A stretch of 15,435 nt of DNA from JBHIER01 sp046760705 [NCBI: bacterium] (GCA_046760705.1 JBHIER010000020.1:1-15435), one strand, 5' to 3'. Shown: positions 1 through 7,511, counted from the stretch's first letter. Numbers and translations: made by a program. The notes: generated from the letters alone by a model not told the origin.

Positions 1-630
1 CCCAACCTCGCCCTTCTCAACCACCTCCGGTTCTTCAACCTCCTCTGCGGGCACAGCCTCTCGAACGACCGTCGGCGGAACCACTGTGACCACCGTCTGG
101 TGCGGGTCCGTCAGGATGCGCCCTTTCTCAAAGACGATATCCTCGATATGGGTGGAGTCGCCCACATCCAGATTCTCGATGTCGACCTCGATGTGATCGG
201 GGATATCAGTTGGCAGACACTCCACTTCCAGCTTGTGCAAGGTGTGCTGCACGATTCCCCCCTTGGTGCGGACACCGATGGGGGAACCTGTGAGGGTGAT
301 GGGCACCTCCACGTGGATGTTCTCAGTCAGTGAGACGTGGTGCAAGTCCACATGAAGGAGATCCCCTTTCACCGGGTCGCGTTGCATCTCCTTAAAGATC
401 ACCTTCCGATCCTTGCGCCTCTCCTTGCCCAACTGCAGCGTAATGAGCGCTGTCTCTCCGCGGATCGAATGGAGCAAGGAGAGCAGGTGTTTGGTATCGA
501 TGGCAATGGGCTTGGTCTTCTCCCCTTTGCCGTACAGTACGGCTGGCACCTTTCCGTTCCTGCGCAAGCTCTTCGCGTACCCCTTTCCTGTCCCCTCCCG
601 TCTCTCCGCCTTCAATACGACTTCAAGCAT
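1..630 (-). CDS. rplY: 50S ribosomal protein L25 (general stress protein CTC/TL5 type), C-terminus cut by window edge
   Basis: Binds 5S rRNA in the large ribosomal subunit. The ATG at 628-630 is preceded by a strong ribosome binding site (AAGGAGGAG), and 210 codons are read before the left edge with no stop. The N terminus (MLEVVLKAERREGTGKGYAK) matches the L25 domain. It continues through GKVPAVLYGKGEKTKPIAID and a basic segment with FKEMQRDPVKGDLLHVDLHHV, which is the 5S-binding part (about residues 1-95). A second TL5/CTC beta-domain follows (about 98-185, with VEVPITLTGSPIGVRTKGG and HIEVDIENLDVGDS), then an acidic Glu/Val/Pro-rich tail up to the edge. The two-domain form is the CTC type rather than the short E. 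coli form. It lies 24 bases after prs in the same operon. The end is missing only because the window stops. Confidence 0.96.
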   Translation of the reverse strand, partial: MLEVVLKAERREGTGKGYAKSLRRNGKVPAVLYGKGEKTKPIAIDTKHLLSLLHSIRGETALITLQLGKERRKDRKVIFKEMQRDPVKGDLLHVDLHHVSLTENIHVEVPITLTGSPIGVRTKGGIVQHTLHKLEVECLPTDIPDHIEVDIENLDVGDSTHIEDIVFEKGRILTDPHQTVVTVVPPTVVREAVPAEEVEEPEVVEKGEVG

Positions 631-654
631 CTATTCTCCTCCTTCTTGACTGCC

Positions 655-1587
655 CTAATCGAAGAGTGAGCTGATAGAGCGTTCCTCGTGAATTCTCAAG
701 ATGGCTTCCCCCAACAGTTCTGCCACGGAGAGAACCACAATCTTTGGACTCCGTTTCTCCTCCGGGACAGGGATCGTGTTGGTTACAAAGAGGCATTCGA
801 TGGGCGAATTTTCAATTTTTTGGGCTGCGTCCTCCGAGAGAACGGGATGGGTGCAGGCGGCGTAAATCTTCTTCGCCCTCTTTTTCCTCAGGGCTTCTGC
901 AGCTCTAATGATCGTGCCGCCGGTGTCGATCATATCGTCCCTGATCAGAATATTTTTATCCTTAACCTCTCCGATGATGTTCATCACCTCGGCCACGTCC
1001 GGTTTGGGCCGGCGCTTATCGACCAGGGCCAATCCAGCCCCCAGCCGTTTGGCGTAGGCCCTGGCCATCTCTATGCTGCCGGCATCCGGGGCAACGACAA
1101 CCAGGTCGGATATCTCCATATCCTTGAGATACTTGGTGAAAACCAGGGAGGAGTACAGATGGTCGAAGGGGATGTCGAAAAACCCCTGGATTTGAGCGGC
1201 GTGCAGATCCAGGGTGACGATCCGATCTGCACCTGCAGTGGAGATCAAGTTGGCCACCAATTTGGCCGTGATCGGAACGCGGGGTTGGTCCTTTCTGTCC
1301 TGCCTGGCGTATCCGAAGTAGGAGATCACCGCAGTCACCTGCTTGGCCGAGGCCCGTTTGATCGCATCGATCATAATGAGCAGTTCCATCAGGTTGTCCG
1401 ATGAGGAATGGGTCGACTGAAGAATGAAGACGTCGGCTCCGCGCACGTTTTCGCAAATCTTAACCGATATCTCGCCATCACGGAAACGCCCCACCTCGGC
1501 CGCGCCCACAGGAATCTTCAAATACGCGCTGATCTCGCTGGCCAGGGCCTGATTAGCATTCCCGCTGAAGAGTTTTAGATCATTCAC
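655..1587 (-). CDS. prs: Ribose-phosphate pyrophosphokinase (PRPP synthetase)
   Basis: Makes 5-phosphoribosyl 1-diphosphate from ribose 5-phosphate and ATP for nucleotide, His and Trp synthesis; cytosolic. The 310 residues are the usual bacterial class I length. Visible motifs are FRDGE (35-39), the RQDRK ATP-binding segment (95-99), DLHAAQIQGFFD (127-138), the flexible-loop KRR (191-193) and the PRPP-binding loop DDMIDTGGT (217-225). I start it at the GTG at 1585-1587 because GAAGGAG lies 6 bases upstream and the protein then begins MNDLKLFSGNANQ as in the family. The open frame runs farther upstream, but that part overlaps the tRNA gene and has no family similarity. The gene sits between tRNA-Gln and rplY, as in the widespread prs-ctc arrangement. 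All key residues are present. Confidence 0.98.
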   Translation of the reverse strand: MNDLKLFSGNANQALASEISAYLKIPVGAAEVGRFRDGEISVKICENVRGADVFILQSTHSSSDNLMELLIMIDAIKRASAKQVTAVISYFGYARQDRKDQPRVPITAKLVANLISTAGADRIVTLDLHAAQIQGFFDIPFDHLYSSLVFTKYLKDMEISDLVVVAPDAGSIEMARAYAKRLGAGLALVDKRRPKPDVAEVMNIIGEVKDKNILIRDDMIDTGGTIIRAAEALRKKRAKKIYAACTHPVLSEDAAQKIENSPIECLFVTNTIPVPEEKRSPKIVVLSVAELLGEAILRIHEERSISSLFD

Positions 1588-1632
1588 TGCATGCTCCTTC
1601 TCCGGTCGTATTTGGCTTAGACCATGGCCTCT

Positions 1633-1706
1633 TGGCTGGGGCGGGAGGATTCGAACCTCCGATGCGGGATCCAAAGTCCCGTGTCTTGCCACTTGACGAC
1701 GCCCCA
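1633..1706 (-). tRNA. tRNA-Gln (anticodon TTG), CCA encoded
   Basis: The minus-strand sequence folds as a complete cloverleaf. The acceptor stem TGGGGCG pairs with CGCCCCA, followed by discriminator G and an encoded CCA (1633-1635). The anticodon stem CGGGA/TCCCG encloses the loop CTTTGGA with anticodon TTG, and the T arm has GAGG-TTCGAAT-CCTC. A first base T opposite A and a G discriminator are typical of tRNA-Gln. The gene lies inside the operon, 28 bases after spoVG and 45 bases before the prs start codon, so it is probably cut out of the polycistronic transcript. Confidence 0.97.
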
Positions 1707-1734
1707 GGGTTCCATTACGGTGTCACGGACCGAT

Positions 1735-2067
1735 CTACTCAGACGTCTCGGGTCCGCGCTCATCTCCCCTCTCCGAGGCAGGAGGCACCGGAGGCTCGAG
1801 GGGGCCTGTCTGCTTCTCCAATTCGGCGTAGTAGGCATCCAGAACCTTGGACTCCAGGTACTCTCGCATCTCGGGGTTGATAGGATGGGCCATGTCCTGA
1901 TGGCGACCGTTCGGCCGTTTTCGGCTCGGCATGGCTACGAAATGGCCGTCCTTTCTCCTGATGATCTTCAGGCCGCGAACGACGAAAGCATTGTCAAAGA
2001 TAATATTCGCAAAGGCCTTCAAGCGCTCCTCATCGCGCAGGGAAATCCGAACATCTGTGATCTCCAC
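1735..2067 (-). CDS. spoVG: SpoVG family RNA/DNA-binding regulator
   Basis: A 110-residue protein starting VEITDVRISLRDEERLKAF, the hallmark SpoVG N terminus, followed by VVRGLKIIRRKDGHFVAMPS (about residues 29-48) and the conserved DMAHPINPEMREYLESKVLDAY (about 58-79). SpoVG is a small nucleic-acid-binding regulator, first studied in Bacillus septation and sporulation but common in non-sporulating bacteria. The C-terminal ~30 residues are a variable Pro/Glu-rich tail. The start is a GTG (2065-2067) only 3 bases after the ispE stop. Its ribosome binding site (GAGGAGG) lies inside the last ispE codons, which points to translational coupling. No spore genes are seen, so a sporulation role should not be assumed. 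Confidence 0.96.
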   Translation of the reverse strand: MEITDVRISLRDEERLKAFANIIFDNAFVVRGLKIIRRKDGHFVAMPSRKRPNGRHQDMAHPINPEMREYLESKVLDAYYAELEKQTGPLEPPVPPASERGDERGPETSE

Positions 2068-2070
2068 GGC

Positions 2071-2937
2071 TCACTCCTCCTCTGCTGGATTGATCGGTTT
2101 GGTCAGAAAAACGTCCCACTCCGGTCGGCACATCCGGTGAGCCGCTTTCCGGGCCCCCTCCCACGCCAAAAAGAGACCGTAAACCGCTGAACCGCTCCCA
2201 GTCATCGCCGCAGCGGAAGCCCCCTCCCCCAGCAAGGCCTCTTTTGCCCTCTCAATGACCGGATACTTGCTGGCTACCCCTTTCTCCAGATCATTCGTAA
2301 CCAGGGTTTTCAGGTCGCTCAGCTCAAAGGTCCCCTTTCGAAAAAGGCTTTTTAAATTAAAATATTTACGGCTCTGTGTCAAGCTTATTTTTGCACTCTT
2401 GTAGGCCCAAGCACTGGAGATGACCTGGCGGGGATAGACGACGACAAACCCTATCTCCCCCCAGGGCAGGCTGAGATATTTCAGGTTCTGCCCCCTGCCT
2501 GTGGCCAATGCTGTTCCCCCCTTGAGAAAGAAGGGGACGTCCGATCCGATCTGCGCCGCTGCTGAAAAGAGCTCCCGGGCCGAAAGAGATAACCCCCAGA
2601 GCTCGGCCAGCCCCTGGAGGACCACGGCCCCATCACTGCTCCCTCCGCCCAACCCCGCACCGACGGGAATCTCCTTCTTGATCGTGATCCGAGCGCCTTC
2701 TCTGACCTTGTAGGTCTCCTTCAAAAGATGGGCACTCCGGTAGGCGAGGTTGGTCCTATCTTCCGGGACGAGGGGATGAGCGCAGTGGACCCGGATGGCC
2801 CGTGGGATCGGCCGCAGCTCAATCTCGTCGTAAAGGTCGATGGTCTGAAGAAGGGTCTCGATCTCATGATACCCGTCCGGCCTCCGGCCCAGAACCCGCA
2901 GCCCGAGATTGATCTTCCCGTAGGATCTCAACCTCAT
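2071..2937 (-). CDS. ispE: 4-diphosphocytidyl-2-C-methyl-D-erythritol kinase
   Basis: The GHMP-family kinase of the MEP (non-mevalonate) isoprenoid pathway; it phosphorylates CDP-methylerythritol with ATP. The 288 residues are the normal length. Motifs are SYGKINLGLRVLGRRPDGYH near the N terminus (catalytic Lys8), the Gly-rich ATP loop GAGLGGGSSDGA (about 93-104), the catalytic Asp133 in IGSDVPFF, and the C-terminal MTGSGSAVYGLF (245-256). I chose the ATG at 2935-2937 because the family begins immediately before the Lys motif, and GGTGATC, complementary to the 16S 3' end, lies 8 bases upstream. In-frame starts farther out (for example at 2988) lack family support. It is the first gene of the housekeeping operon, which implies isoprenoid synthesis by the MEP route. 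Confidence 0.97.
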   Translation of the reverse strand: MRLRSYGKINLGLRVLGRRPDGYHEIETLLQTIDLYDEIELRPIPRAIRVHCAHPLVPEDRTNLAYRSAHLLKETYKVREGARITIKKEIPVGAGLGGGSSDGAVVLQGLAELWGLSLSARELFSAAAQIGSDVPFFLKGGTALATGRGQNLKYLSLPWGEIGFVVVYPRQVISSAWAYKSAKISLTQSRKYFNLKSLFRKGTFELSDLKTLVTNDLEKGVASKYPVIERAKEALLGEGASAAAMTGSGSAVYGLFLAWEGARKAAHRMCRPEWDVFLTKPINPAEEE

Positions 2938-3053
2938 CGGTGAGAGATCACCCCCGGTTTTTTTATCGATGAACGGTCTCGAAATCATGTGCTCTGCGTC
3001 GTCTGTCTTGGTTCTTTCACCAAGAACGCTCCGTGCGGCTTGCCCCACCACAG

Positions 3054-3082
3054 AATATACAGCCTTCCAGGAGAAGGAGCAA
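3054..3082 (-). promoter_or_regulatory. Candidate sigma-70-type promoter for the ispE operon
   Basis: On the minus strand TTGCTC (3077-3082) and TATATT (3054-3059) are separated by exactly 17 bases. The -10 box matches TATAAT at 5 of 6 positions; the -35 box matches only its first three bases. It lies about 115 bases upstream of the chosen ispE start and points toward it. Supported by motif only. Confidence 0.45.
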
Positions 3083-3100
3083 TATGTATCTTTTTTAATA

Positions 3101-3140
3101 AGAAGGGAGAAGAAGGGATGAGAGGGCAGAAGAAGGGAAG
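3101..3140. repeat. Degenerate 10-bp tandem purine repeat (4 units)
   Basis: Read on the plus strand, consecutive decamers are AGAAGGGAGA, AGAAGGGATG, AGAGGGCAGA and AGAAGGGAAG. The period of 10 equals about one helical turn. A comparable decamer array occurs at 12915-12964, and the 12-mer GGGATGAGAGGG is found both here (3115-3126) and at 12884-12895. Confidence 0.6.
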
Positions 3141-3421
3141 AACGAAAATTTGGCTTGCCGGTACGTTTATTAACAGAGGCGGGTTTATTTTCTACCTATC
3201 GCTGGCCACCCATAAGAGGTTAAAGCCTTAAGTCCACATTTCCAGCATCCCTTGCCCACAGCCATTCTTGAGTCTTCGGAGTTACCCTTTCATGGGTTTA
3301 TTCCTATCAGTCAGTGGTGGGGCCTCGCAGTCAGGCACGGAACGGATGTGGAGTGCCGTCATGACGCTACTCCGCAGTCGCTGCATAGCTTACTACGAGC
3401 GTGTCTACGGTGCAATATCAT

Positions 3422-3454
3422 GTAGCCGCGCTTTCCGTAGCGCGTATGGGTTTT
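3422..3454 (+). terminator. Possible intrinsic terminator reading rightward
   Basis: CGCGCT, loop TTCCGT, AGCGCG, then TATGGG and a T6 run, read on the plus strand. The six-base gap between stem and T run is long for an intrinsic terminator, and no plus-strand gene precedes it. On the minus strand the same hairpin lies just behind the sigma-54 activator gene but has no T run after it. It could simply be a palindromic element. Confidence 0.3.
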
Positions 3455-3467
3455 TTGTTGTCTTGTT

Positions 3468-4874
3468 TTAATTCCGCACTCCGCAATCCGAATTCCGATC
3501 TAAACCGTATTTTTTCATCTTCTGATAGAGGTTGGCTCTCTCTATACCCAGGAGTCTGGCGGTCTTGGCAATATTCCAATCGTTGGCGCATAATTTGATG
3601 AGAATAAACTCTCTCTCAAATTTTCTCTTCGCATCCATCAACGTTGAGTCAGAATCGAACTCCACGGCCGGTTTCGACTCGTGCAACGACTTCACATCAC
3701 AGTCTGTTATTTTGTCCGATGGGGCGAGAACGATCAATTTCTCGACAAAATGCTTCAATTCCCTCACATTCCCCCGCCAGGGATACTGCATTAGAGCTGA
3801 TACGGCTGATGAGGCCAACCGTTTTATACGAATATTGTTTTCCTCGCAATACTGTTGGAGGAAAAAGTTTGCCAGCTCCTTAATATCCTCTTTTCGTTCC
3901 CGCAGGGGAGGAATGTTGATGGTTATTCCATTGAGCCGATAGTAGAGATCCTCCCGAAAATGACCTTTGTCAGTCTCGGTGGCCAGATCTTTGTTGGTGG
4001 CGGCGATAATCCGCACATCCACTTTTATCATTTCATCCACACCAATCCTTTGAATTTCTCCATCTTCTAAAGCTCGCAAGATCTTGGCCTGCGCAGCGGC
4101 GCTCAAGTCAGCGATTTCGTCGAGAAATATCGTCCCCCCCTCTGCCTTCTCAAACTTTCCGATTCTTCTGTCTACTCCAGTGGCCACTGCCTTCTCGATC
4201 CCAAACAGTTCGCTCTCAATCAGTTCACTGGGAATGGCGGCGCAGTTCACACGAACAAAATTCTGACTCACCCTATCACTCAGATTATGGATGGCCATAG
4301 CCACCAGTTCCTTTCCCGTGCCGTGCTCGCCCAGGATCAAGACCGTGAGCGGCGTGGGTGCTATCTGTTCAATGAGTTCGTATACTGCCTTCATGGCTCG
4401 GCTCGATCCCACCATCTGATATCGCTGGCGGATATTTTCAATAAGTCTGGCCTTCTCCCGATCCACCTGCTCCTTTGCCAGAGCATTCTTGACAGTAATC
4501 AGTATCCTCTCAAGGTCAGTGGGCTTCTCAATGAAATCGTAGGCCCCCAGCTTTATGGCCTCCACAGCCGATCGAATCTTGCCAAAGGCCGTTATCATTA
4601 TTATGGGCAGAGCAGGTTTCATTTCTTTAGATTTTCTCAAAACATCCATGCCGTCAATTCCAGGCAGCTTCATATCCAAAAGCACCAGGTTGAGGTCGTG
4701 TCTCTCTACCGTCTCCAAGGCCTCACTCCCATCTTTGGCCAATAGAACTTTGTACCCCTCCAGCCGCAGGAGGTGCCCCAGCCTCTTTCTGAAGACCTCT
4801 TCGTCGTCTACTACAAGAATGCTCCGCTTTGTCATCGTATTTGGTAAACGAATTCGTTCAACTGATAAACGCAT
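3468..4874 (-). CDS. NtrC/AtoC-family sigma-54-dependent response regulator
   Basis: Phosphorylation-controlled activator of sigma-54 RNA polymerase. Domains: receiver (about 18-130) with acidic pair DD23-24, phospho-acceptor Asp67 in LLDMKLPGIDG, Thr95 and Lys117; AAA+ domain (about 155-390) with Walker A GEHGTGKE (182-189), Walker B GGTIFLDEIADL and the arginine-finger region FREDLYYRLNGI; Fis-type helix-turn-helix at the C terminus (NIAKTARLLGIERANLYQKM). The sigma-54-contact loop reads AVATGV instead of GAFTGA. I chose the ATG at 4872-4874 because GGAGGATC sits 8 bases upstream. The alternative MTKRSILVVDDE start at 4833-4835 lacks a ribosome binding site but forms an ATGA overlap with the kinase stop. 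The last ~9 residues (RNSDCGVRN) are encoded by a repetitive AATTCCG/CAATCCG stretch. It is the partner of the overlapping kinase gene. Confidence 0.95.
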   Translation of the reverse strand: MRLSVERIRLPNTMTKRSILVVDDEEVFRKRLGHLLRLEGYKVLLAKDGSEALETVERHDLNLVLLDMKLPGIDGMDVLRKSKEMKPALPIIMITAFGKIRSAVEAIKLGAYDFIEKPTDLERILITVKNALAKEQVDREKARLIENIRQRYQMVGSSRAMKAVYELIEQIAPTPLTVLILGEHGTGKELVAMAIHNLSDRVSQNFVRVNCAAIPSELIESELFGIEKAVATGVDRRIGKFEKAEGGTIFLDEIADLSAAAQAKILRALEDGEIQRIGVDEMIKVDVRIIAATNKDLATETDKGHFREDLYYRLNGITINIPPLRERKEDIKELANFFLQQYCEENNIRIKRLASSAVSALMQYPWRGNVRELKHFVEKLIVLAPSDKITDCDVKSLHESKPAVEFDSDSTLMDAKRKFEREFILIKLCANDWNIAKTARLLGIERANLYQKMKKYGLDRNSDCGVRN

Positions 4875-7465
4875 CTAAAAGATCCTCCGGTTATCCATTG
4901 TGTGTTTATCCGTTCTATATCCGTTGCCTTCATCCGTTTATCCGTTACCTCTCCGTTGACAGGTAATTCAATAGTAATGGTCGTCCCAATCCCCTCCCGG
5001 CTATAAATATTGATGCTACCGCCGTGATCTTCAATGATTCGGTTAACTATGACCAGTCCCAATCCAACACCCTCCTTAGACTTCGAAAAATACGGATCGA
5101 ACACCTTTTTCAGATCTTCTTCAGAGATGCCGCCCCCGGTATCGGCAATCTCAATGGAGACAAAGTCAGTACCTATCTTCTTATGATCTTGAGGAAATTC
5201 TTGAATTAAAGCAGTTGATATGGTGAGAGCGCCGCCGTCGGGCATGGCATTTACGGAATTTTCTATCAAGTTGGCCAACATTGTCTGTACCTGTTCCTCG
5301 TCCACCCGTGCTGGAGGCAAGTTTTCTGCCAGTACCTTTTTGACATGTATCGTGCCGGGAATTCGCTGTGAGTACTCGGCCAGGGTTTCATTGATAATAC
5401 GATTGACATTATTCGGTTGGAGGTTCGGCTTCTCCAATTTGGCAAACCTCATAAAGCCGTTAGCCACATTGCGCAATCTCATTATTTCATCTATAGTGGA
5501 AGTGACAAGCTCGTCGTACGCCTCTGACCTGCTCACTCTATCCTTCTTGTATTCCCTCTGCAGGCACTGGAGCGTAATCATAATATTGGCCAGGGGATTT
5601 TTGATCTCGTGGGCCAACTGACGGGCCATAGATATCCAGGCCATTGCCCGTTCAGATTGAGACCATTTGGTGATATCCTCAACAATGATTAATCTTCCTA
5701 AATCTTCGTCCCTTGTGTCTAAAAGAGGAAGGACCTCGGCCAGGAGTTCCCGGCCTTCAGTCCCAATTCTCAGCCTGATTTCATCCTTCTTACTCTCTCC
5801 GTACCCAGTGTAGGATTTGTCAATCAATTCACATAATGCTTTCAGTTCCTCATTTTGGAACACCGTCTGGTATCCCTGACCAACGGGACTTCTTCCTTTC
5901 AATTTCAAAACACTCTTTGCCTGCTCATTGAGATAGGACAGCTTTCCATCTTTATCAATGGAGATAATGCCAATAGTGATGTCATCCAGCAGATCTTTTT
6001 TCAGACGAGTCACAATAGGAGGTGGTCTCAACTTTCTCACCGCGTAAAAACCTATAACTAACAGAAGAATCCCTCCGAAGAATCCTCCAAAGAGATACTT
6101 CCATGGAAGCGGCGGTAAAAGTCTCTTTTTGAAATTCAATAAATAAAGATATCCTTTGGAGGACAAAAGTAATTTTTTCGTTTCTCCAACACCTGTTCGT
6201 AGAGAATAAAGCAGCAATGTGTCATCAAATATTGCTAACGGCTCTAATTTACTTTTGAGAACAAGAGTTTTGCTATCACCAATGGACACGAAAATCTCCT
6301 TCTCCCCATCATTATCAATATCATCGACAAGCAAAACTTCCACCTTTGCTGGATAACGTGACTTTTTGACTACTTCTAATTTGGAATTGAATACTAATAG
6401 GTCCCCAGAGTCGCCTCCGATAAAGATCTCCTTGTTTCCATCGAGATCGATGTCACCAAGTTCCAGGTTCGGGAAAGATGATGATAACCGAATCTCTCTA
6501 ATTACTGTGCCCTCCTCACCCCTCAACATGGTTATTCTGTTTAAGTCTTCAGGTTTCGCAGCTACGGAATATGTCGCCAATATAATTTCTATTTTCCCAT
6601 CTCGATCTATATCGTCGATGCGTACATTGCAACCGGAAAATTTTCCACCTGTCTCGAATTGCCAAAGAAGATCTCCATCTTTGCTTAAGACGATGAGATA
6701 GCTATGGCTATCATCGGTATTGTTGGCTTCACTACCATTGGCTGGAGCATAACTTGAGGCGATGATCTCTGATGTATCATCTCCATCCAAATCTCGCAGG
6801 AATATTTTTTCAATATGAGGACCCGTTTTGTACCTCCAGACCTCTTTCCCACTTTTGACATCATATGCGTAGATACCTCTCGGTTGTAAATCTCGGCCTG
6901 CACGAACTGCAACAATAATATCCTTGTATCCGTCACCATTTAAATCTTCAGCAAAGTGAGGTACTATTTGGCCATCCCAAATTCCATTACCATCAAAGTC
7001 TTTACCTTCTAAGGCTTTAAAACGGATTATCGAATCCCTGTCAGAGCTGTAAACGTTGAGGAATATGACATTTCCTCGCTTTTCAGGAATGATGATCTCT
7101 TGGTCGCCTTTAGAATCCAAATTTGCACAAAAAGGGCTGTGTATTACAGAATTTTGGAATGGTAAATCCCATTGAAAAATTCCGATTTTTTCGTCGAAGT
7201 AAATCAGGTGTGTAGTGCCTGGGTCCCATCGCTCTGCAAAGAGAATCTCATCTCTGCCATCCTCATCGATATCCTCTACAAAGAGACCCAAATCCTCTGA
7301 TATTATGTGATACCGAGATTCTTCTTCAAGAACGCAAGGCAATCTCTTTTCGTCAATGTCCTTGATATCATCAACATCAGAGGCAAAAGCCAACTGATGC
7401 ACTGGCAAGAACATCATGCCAAGAATGGCAAGGATTAGAAGTCCTATTCTTTTGAAAGAAATCAT
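4832..7465 (-). CDS. Membrane sensor histidine kinase with extracytoplasmic FG-GAP/VCBS propeller domain
   Basis: 877 residues. A signal/anchor segment (about 5-28) is followed by a large extracytoplasmic region (about 30-450) with repeated Ca-binding-like Asp loops: DIDEDGRDEI, DLNGDGYKDI, DLDGDDTSEI, DIDRDGKIEI, DIDLDGNKEI and DIDNDGEKEI. Each is followed by strand-like hydrophobics, as in FG-GAP/integrin-type propellers. A transmembrane helix (about 455-477) precedes a PAS domain (about 490-598), then HisKA with phospho-His619 in RQLAHEIKNPLANI, an N box (NLIENSVNAMPDGG), a G1 box DTGGGI and a G2 box GVGLGL. All kinase boxes are intact. The start ATG at 7463-7465 has GAGG upstream and gives the signal segment. 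The tail after residue 836 is encoded by repetitive AACGGATAA units and overlaps the regulator by 43 bases. It probably signals to that regulator; the ligand is unknown. Confidence 0.93.
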   Translation of the reverse strand: MISFKRIGLLILAILGMMFLPVHQLAFASDVDDIKDIDEKRLPCVLEEESRYHIISEDLGLFVEDIDEDGRDEILFAERWDPGTTHLIYFDEKIGIFQWDLPFQNSVIHSPFCANLDSKGDQEIIIPEKRGNVIFLNVYSSDRDSIIRFKALEGKDFDGNGIWDGQIVPHFAEDLNGDGYKDIIVAVRAGRDLQPRGIYAYDVKSGKEVWRYKTGPHIEKIFLRDLDGDDTSEIIASSYAPANGSEANNTDDSHSYLIVLSKDGDLLWQFETGGKFSGCNVRIDDIDRDGKIEIILATYSVAAKPEDLNRITMLRGEEGTVIREIRLSSSFPNLELGDIDLDGNKEIFIGGDSGDLLVFNSKLEVVKKSRYPAKVEVLLVDDIDNDGEKEIFVSIGDSKTLVLKSKLEPLAIFDDTLLLYSLRTGVGETKKLLLSSKGYLYLLNFKKRLLPPLPWKYLFGGFFGGILLLVIGFYAVRKLRPPPIVTRLKKDLLDDITIGIISIDKDGKLSYLNEQAKSVLKLKGRSPVGQGYQTVFQNEELKALCELIDKSYTGYGESKKDEIRLRIGTEGRELLAEVLPLLDTRDEDLGRLIIVEDITKWSQSERAMAWISMARQLAHEIKNPLANIMITLQCLQREYKKDRVSRSEAYDELVTSTIDEIMRLRNVANGFMRFAKLEKPNLQPNNVNRIINETLAEYSQRIPGTIHVKKVLAENLPPARVDEEQVQTMLANLIENSVNAMPDGGALTISTALIQEFPQDHKKIGTDFVSIEIADTGGGISEEDLKKVFDPYFSKSKEGVGLGLVIVNRIIEDHGGSINIYSREGIGTTITIELPVNGEVTDKRMKATDIERINTQWITGGSFRCVYQLNEFVYQIR
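4891..4958. repeat. Degenerate AACGGATAA-type repeat at the 3' end of the kinase gene
   Basis: On the minus strand the motif AACGGA(T/G)A recurs about every 9-15 bases (AACGGAGAG, AACGGATAA, ACGGATGAA, AACGGATAT, AACGGATAA, AATGGATAA). The stretch encodes residues just after the conserved kinase end (IELPV) and stops at the ribosome binding site of the next gene. A 12-bp palindrome AACGAATTCGTT follows at 4847-4858. A related AACGGAT word recurs near 12666-12682. Confidence 0.5.
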
Positions 7466-7511
7466 ATTGAACCTCGGTTCTCAGTTTATCATTTGATGGT
7501 CTTCAATTCCA

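Larger units (their letters stand above)
2938..3467. other. 530-bp noncoding region between the sigma-54 activator and ispE
   Basis: No convincing protein on either strand. It holds the candidate ispE promoter (3054-3082) and a 5'-leader hairpin, in which TCTTGGT pairs with ACCAAGA around 3006-3025. It also holds the decamer purine repeat (3101-3140) and a palindrome-rich stretch at about 3330-3460. In that stretch GGAGT and ACTCC flank the self-complementary CGTCATGACG, and CGCGCT pairs with AGCGCG before TATGGG and a run of six T. A 67-codon frame on the plus strand at 3268-3471 has no recognisable family and no convincing ribosome binding site. Confidence 0.6.

Noticed and set aside
688-1404. 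Long plus-strand open frame opposite prs
   Set aside because: It is the antisense shadow of an unmistakable prs gene in GC-rich DNA; no family resemblance.
3268-3471. 67-codon plus-strand open frame in the region before ispE
   Set aside because: TTG start, no ribosome binding site, no recognisable motif; it runs through palindromes and the possible terminator hairpin.
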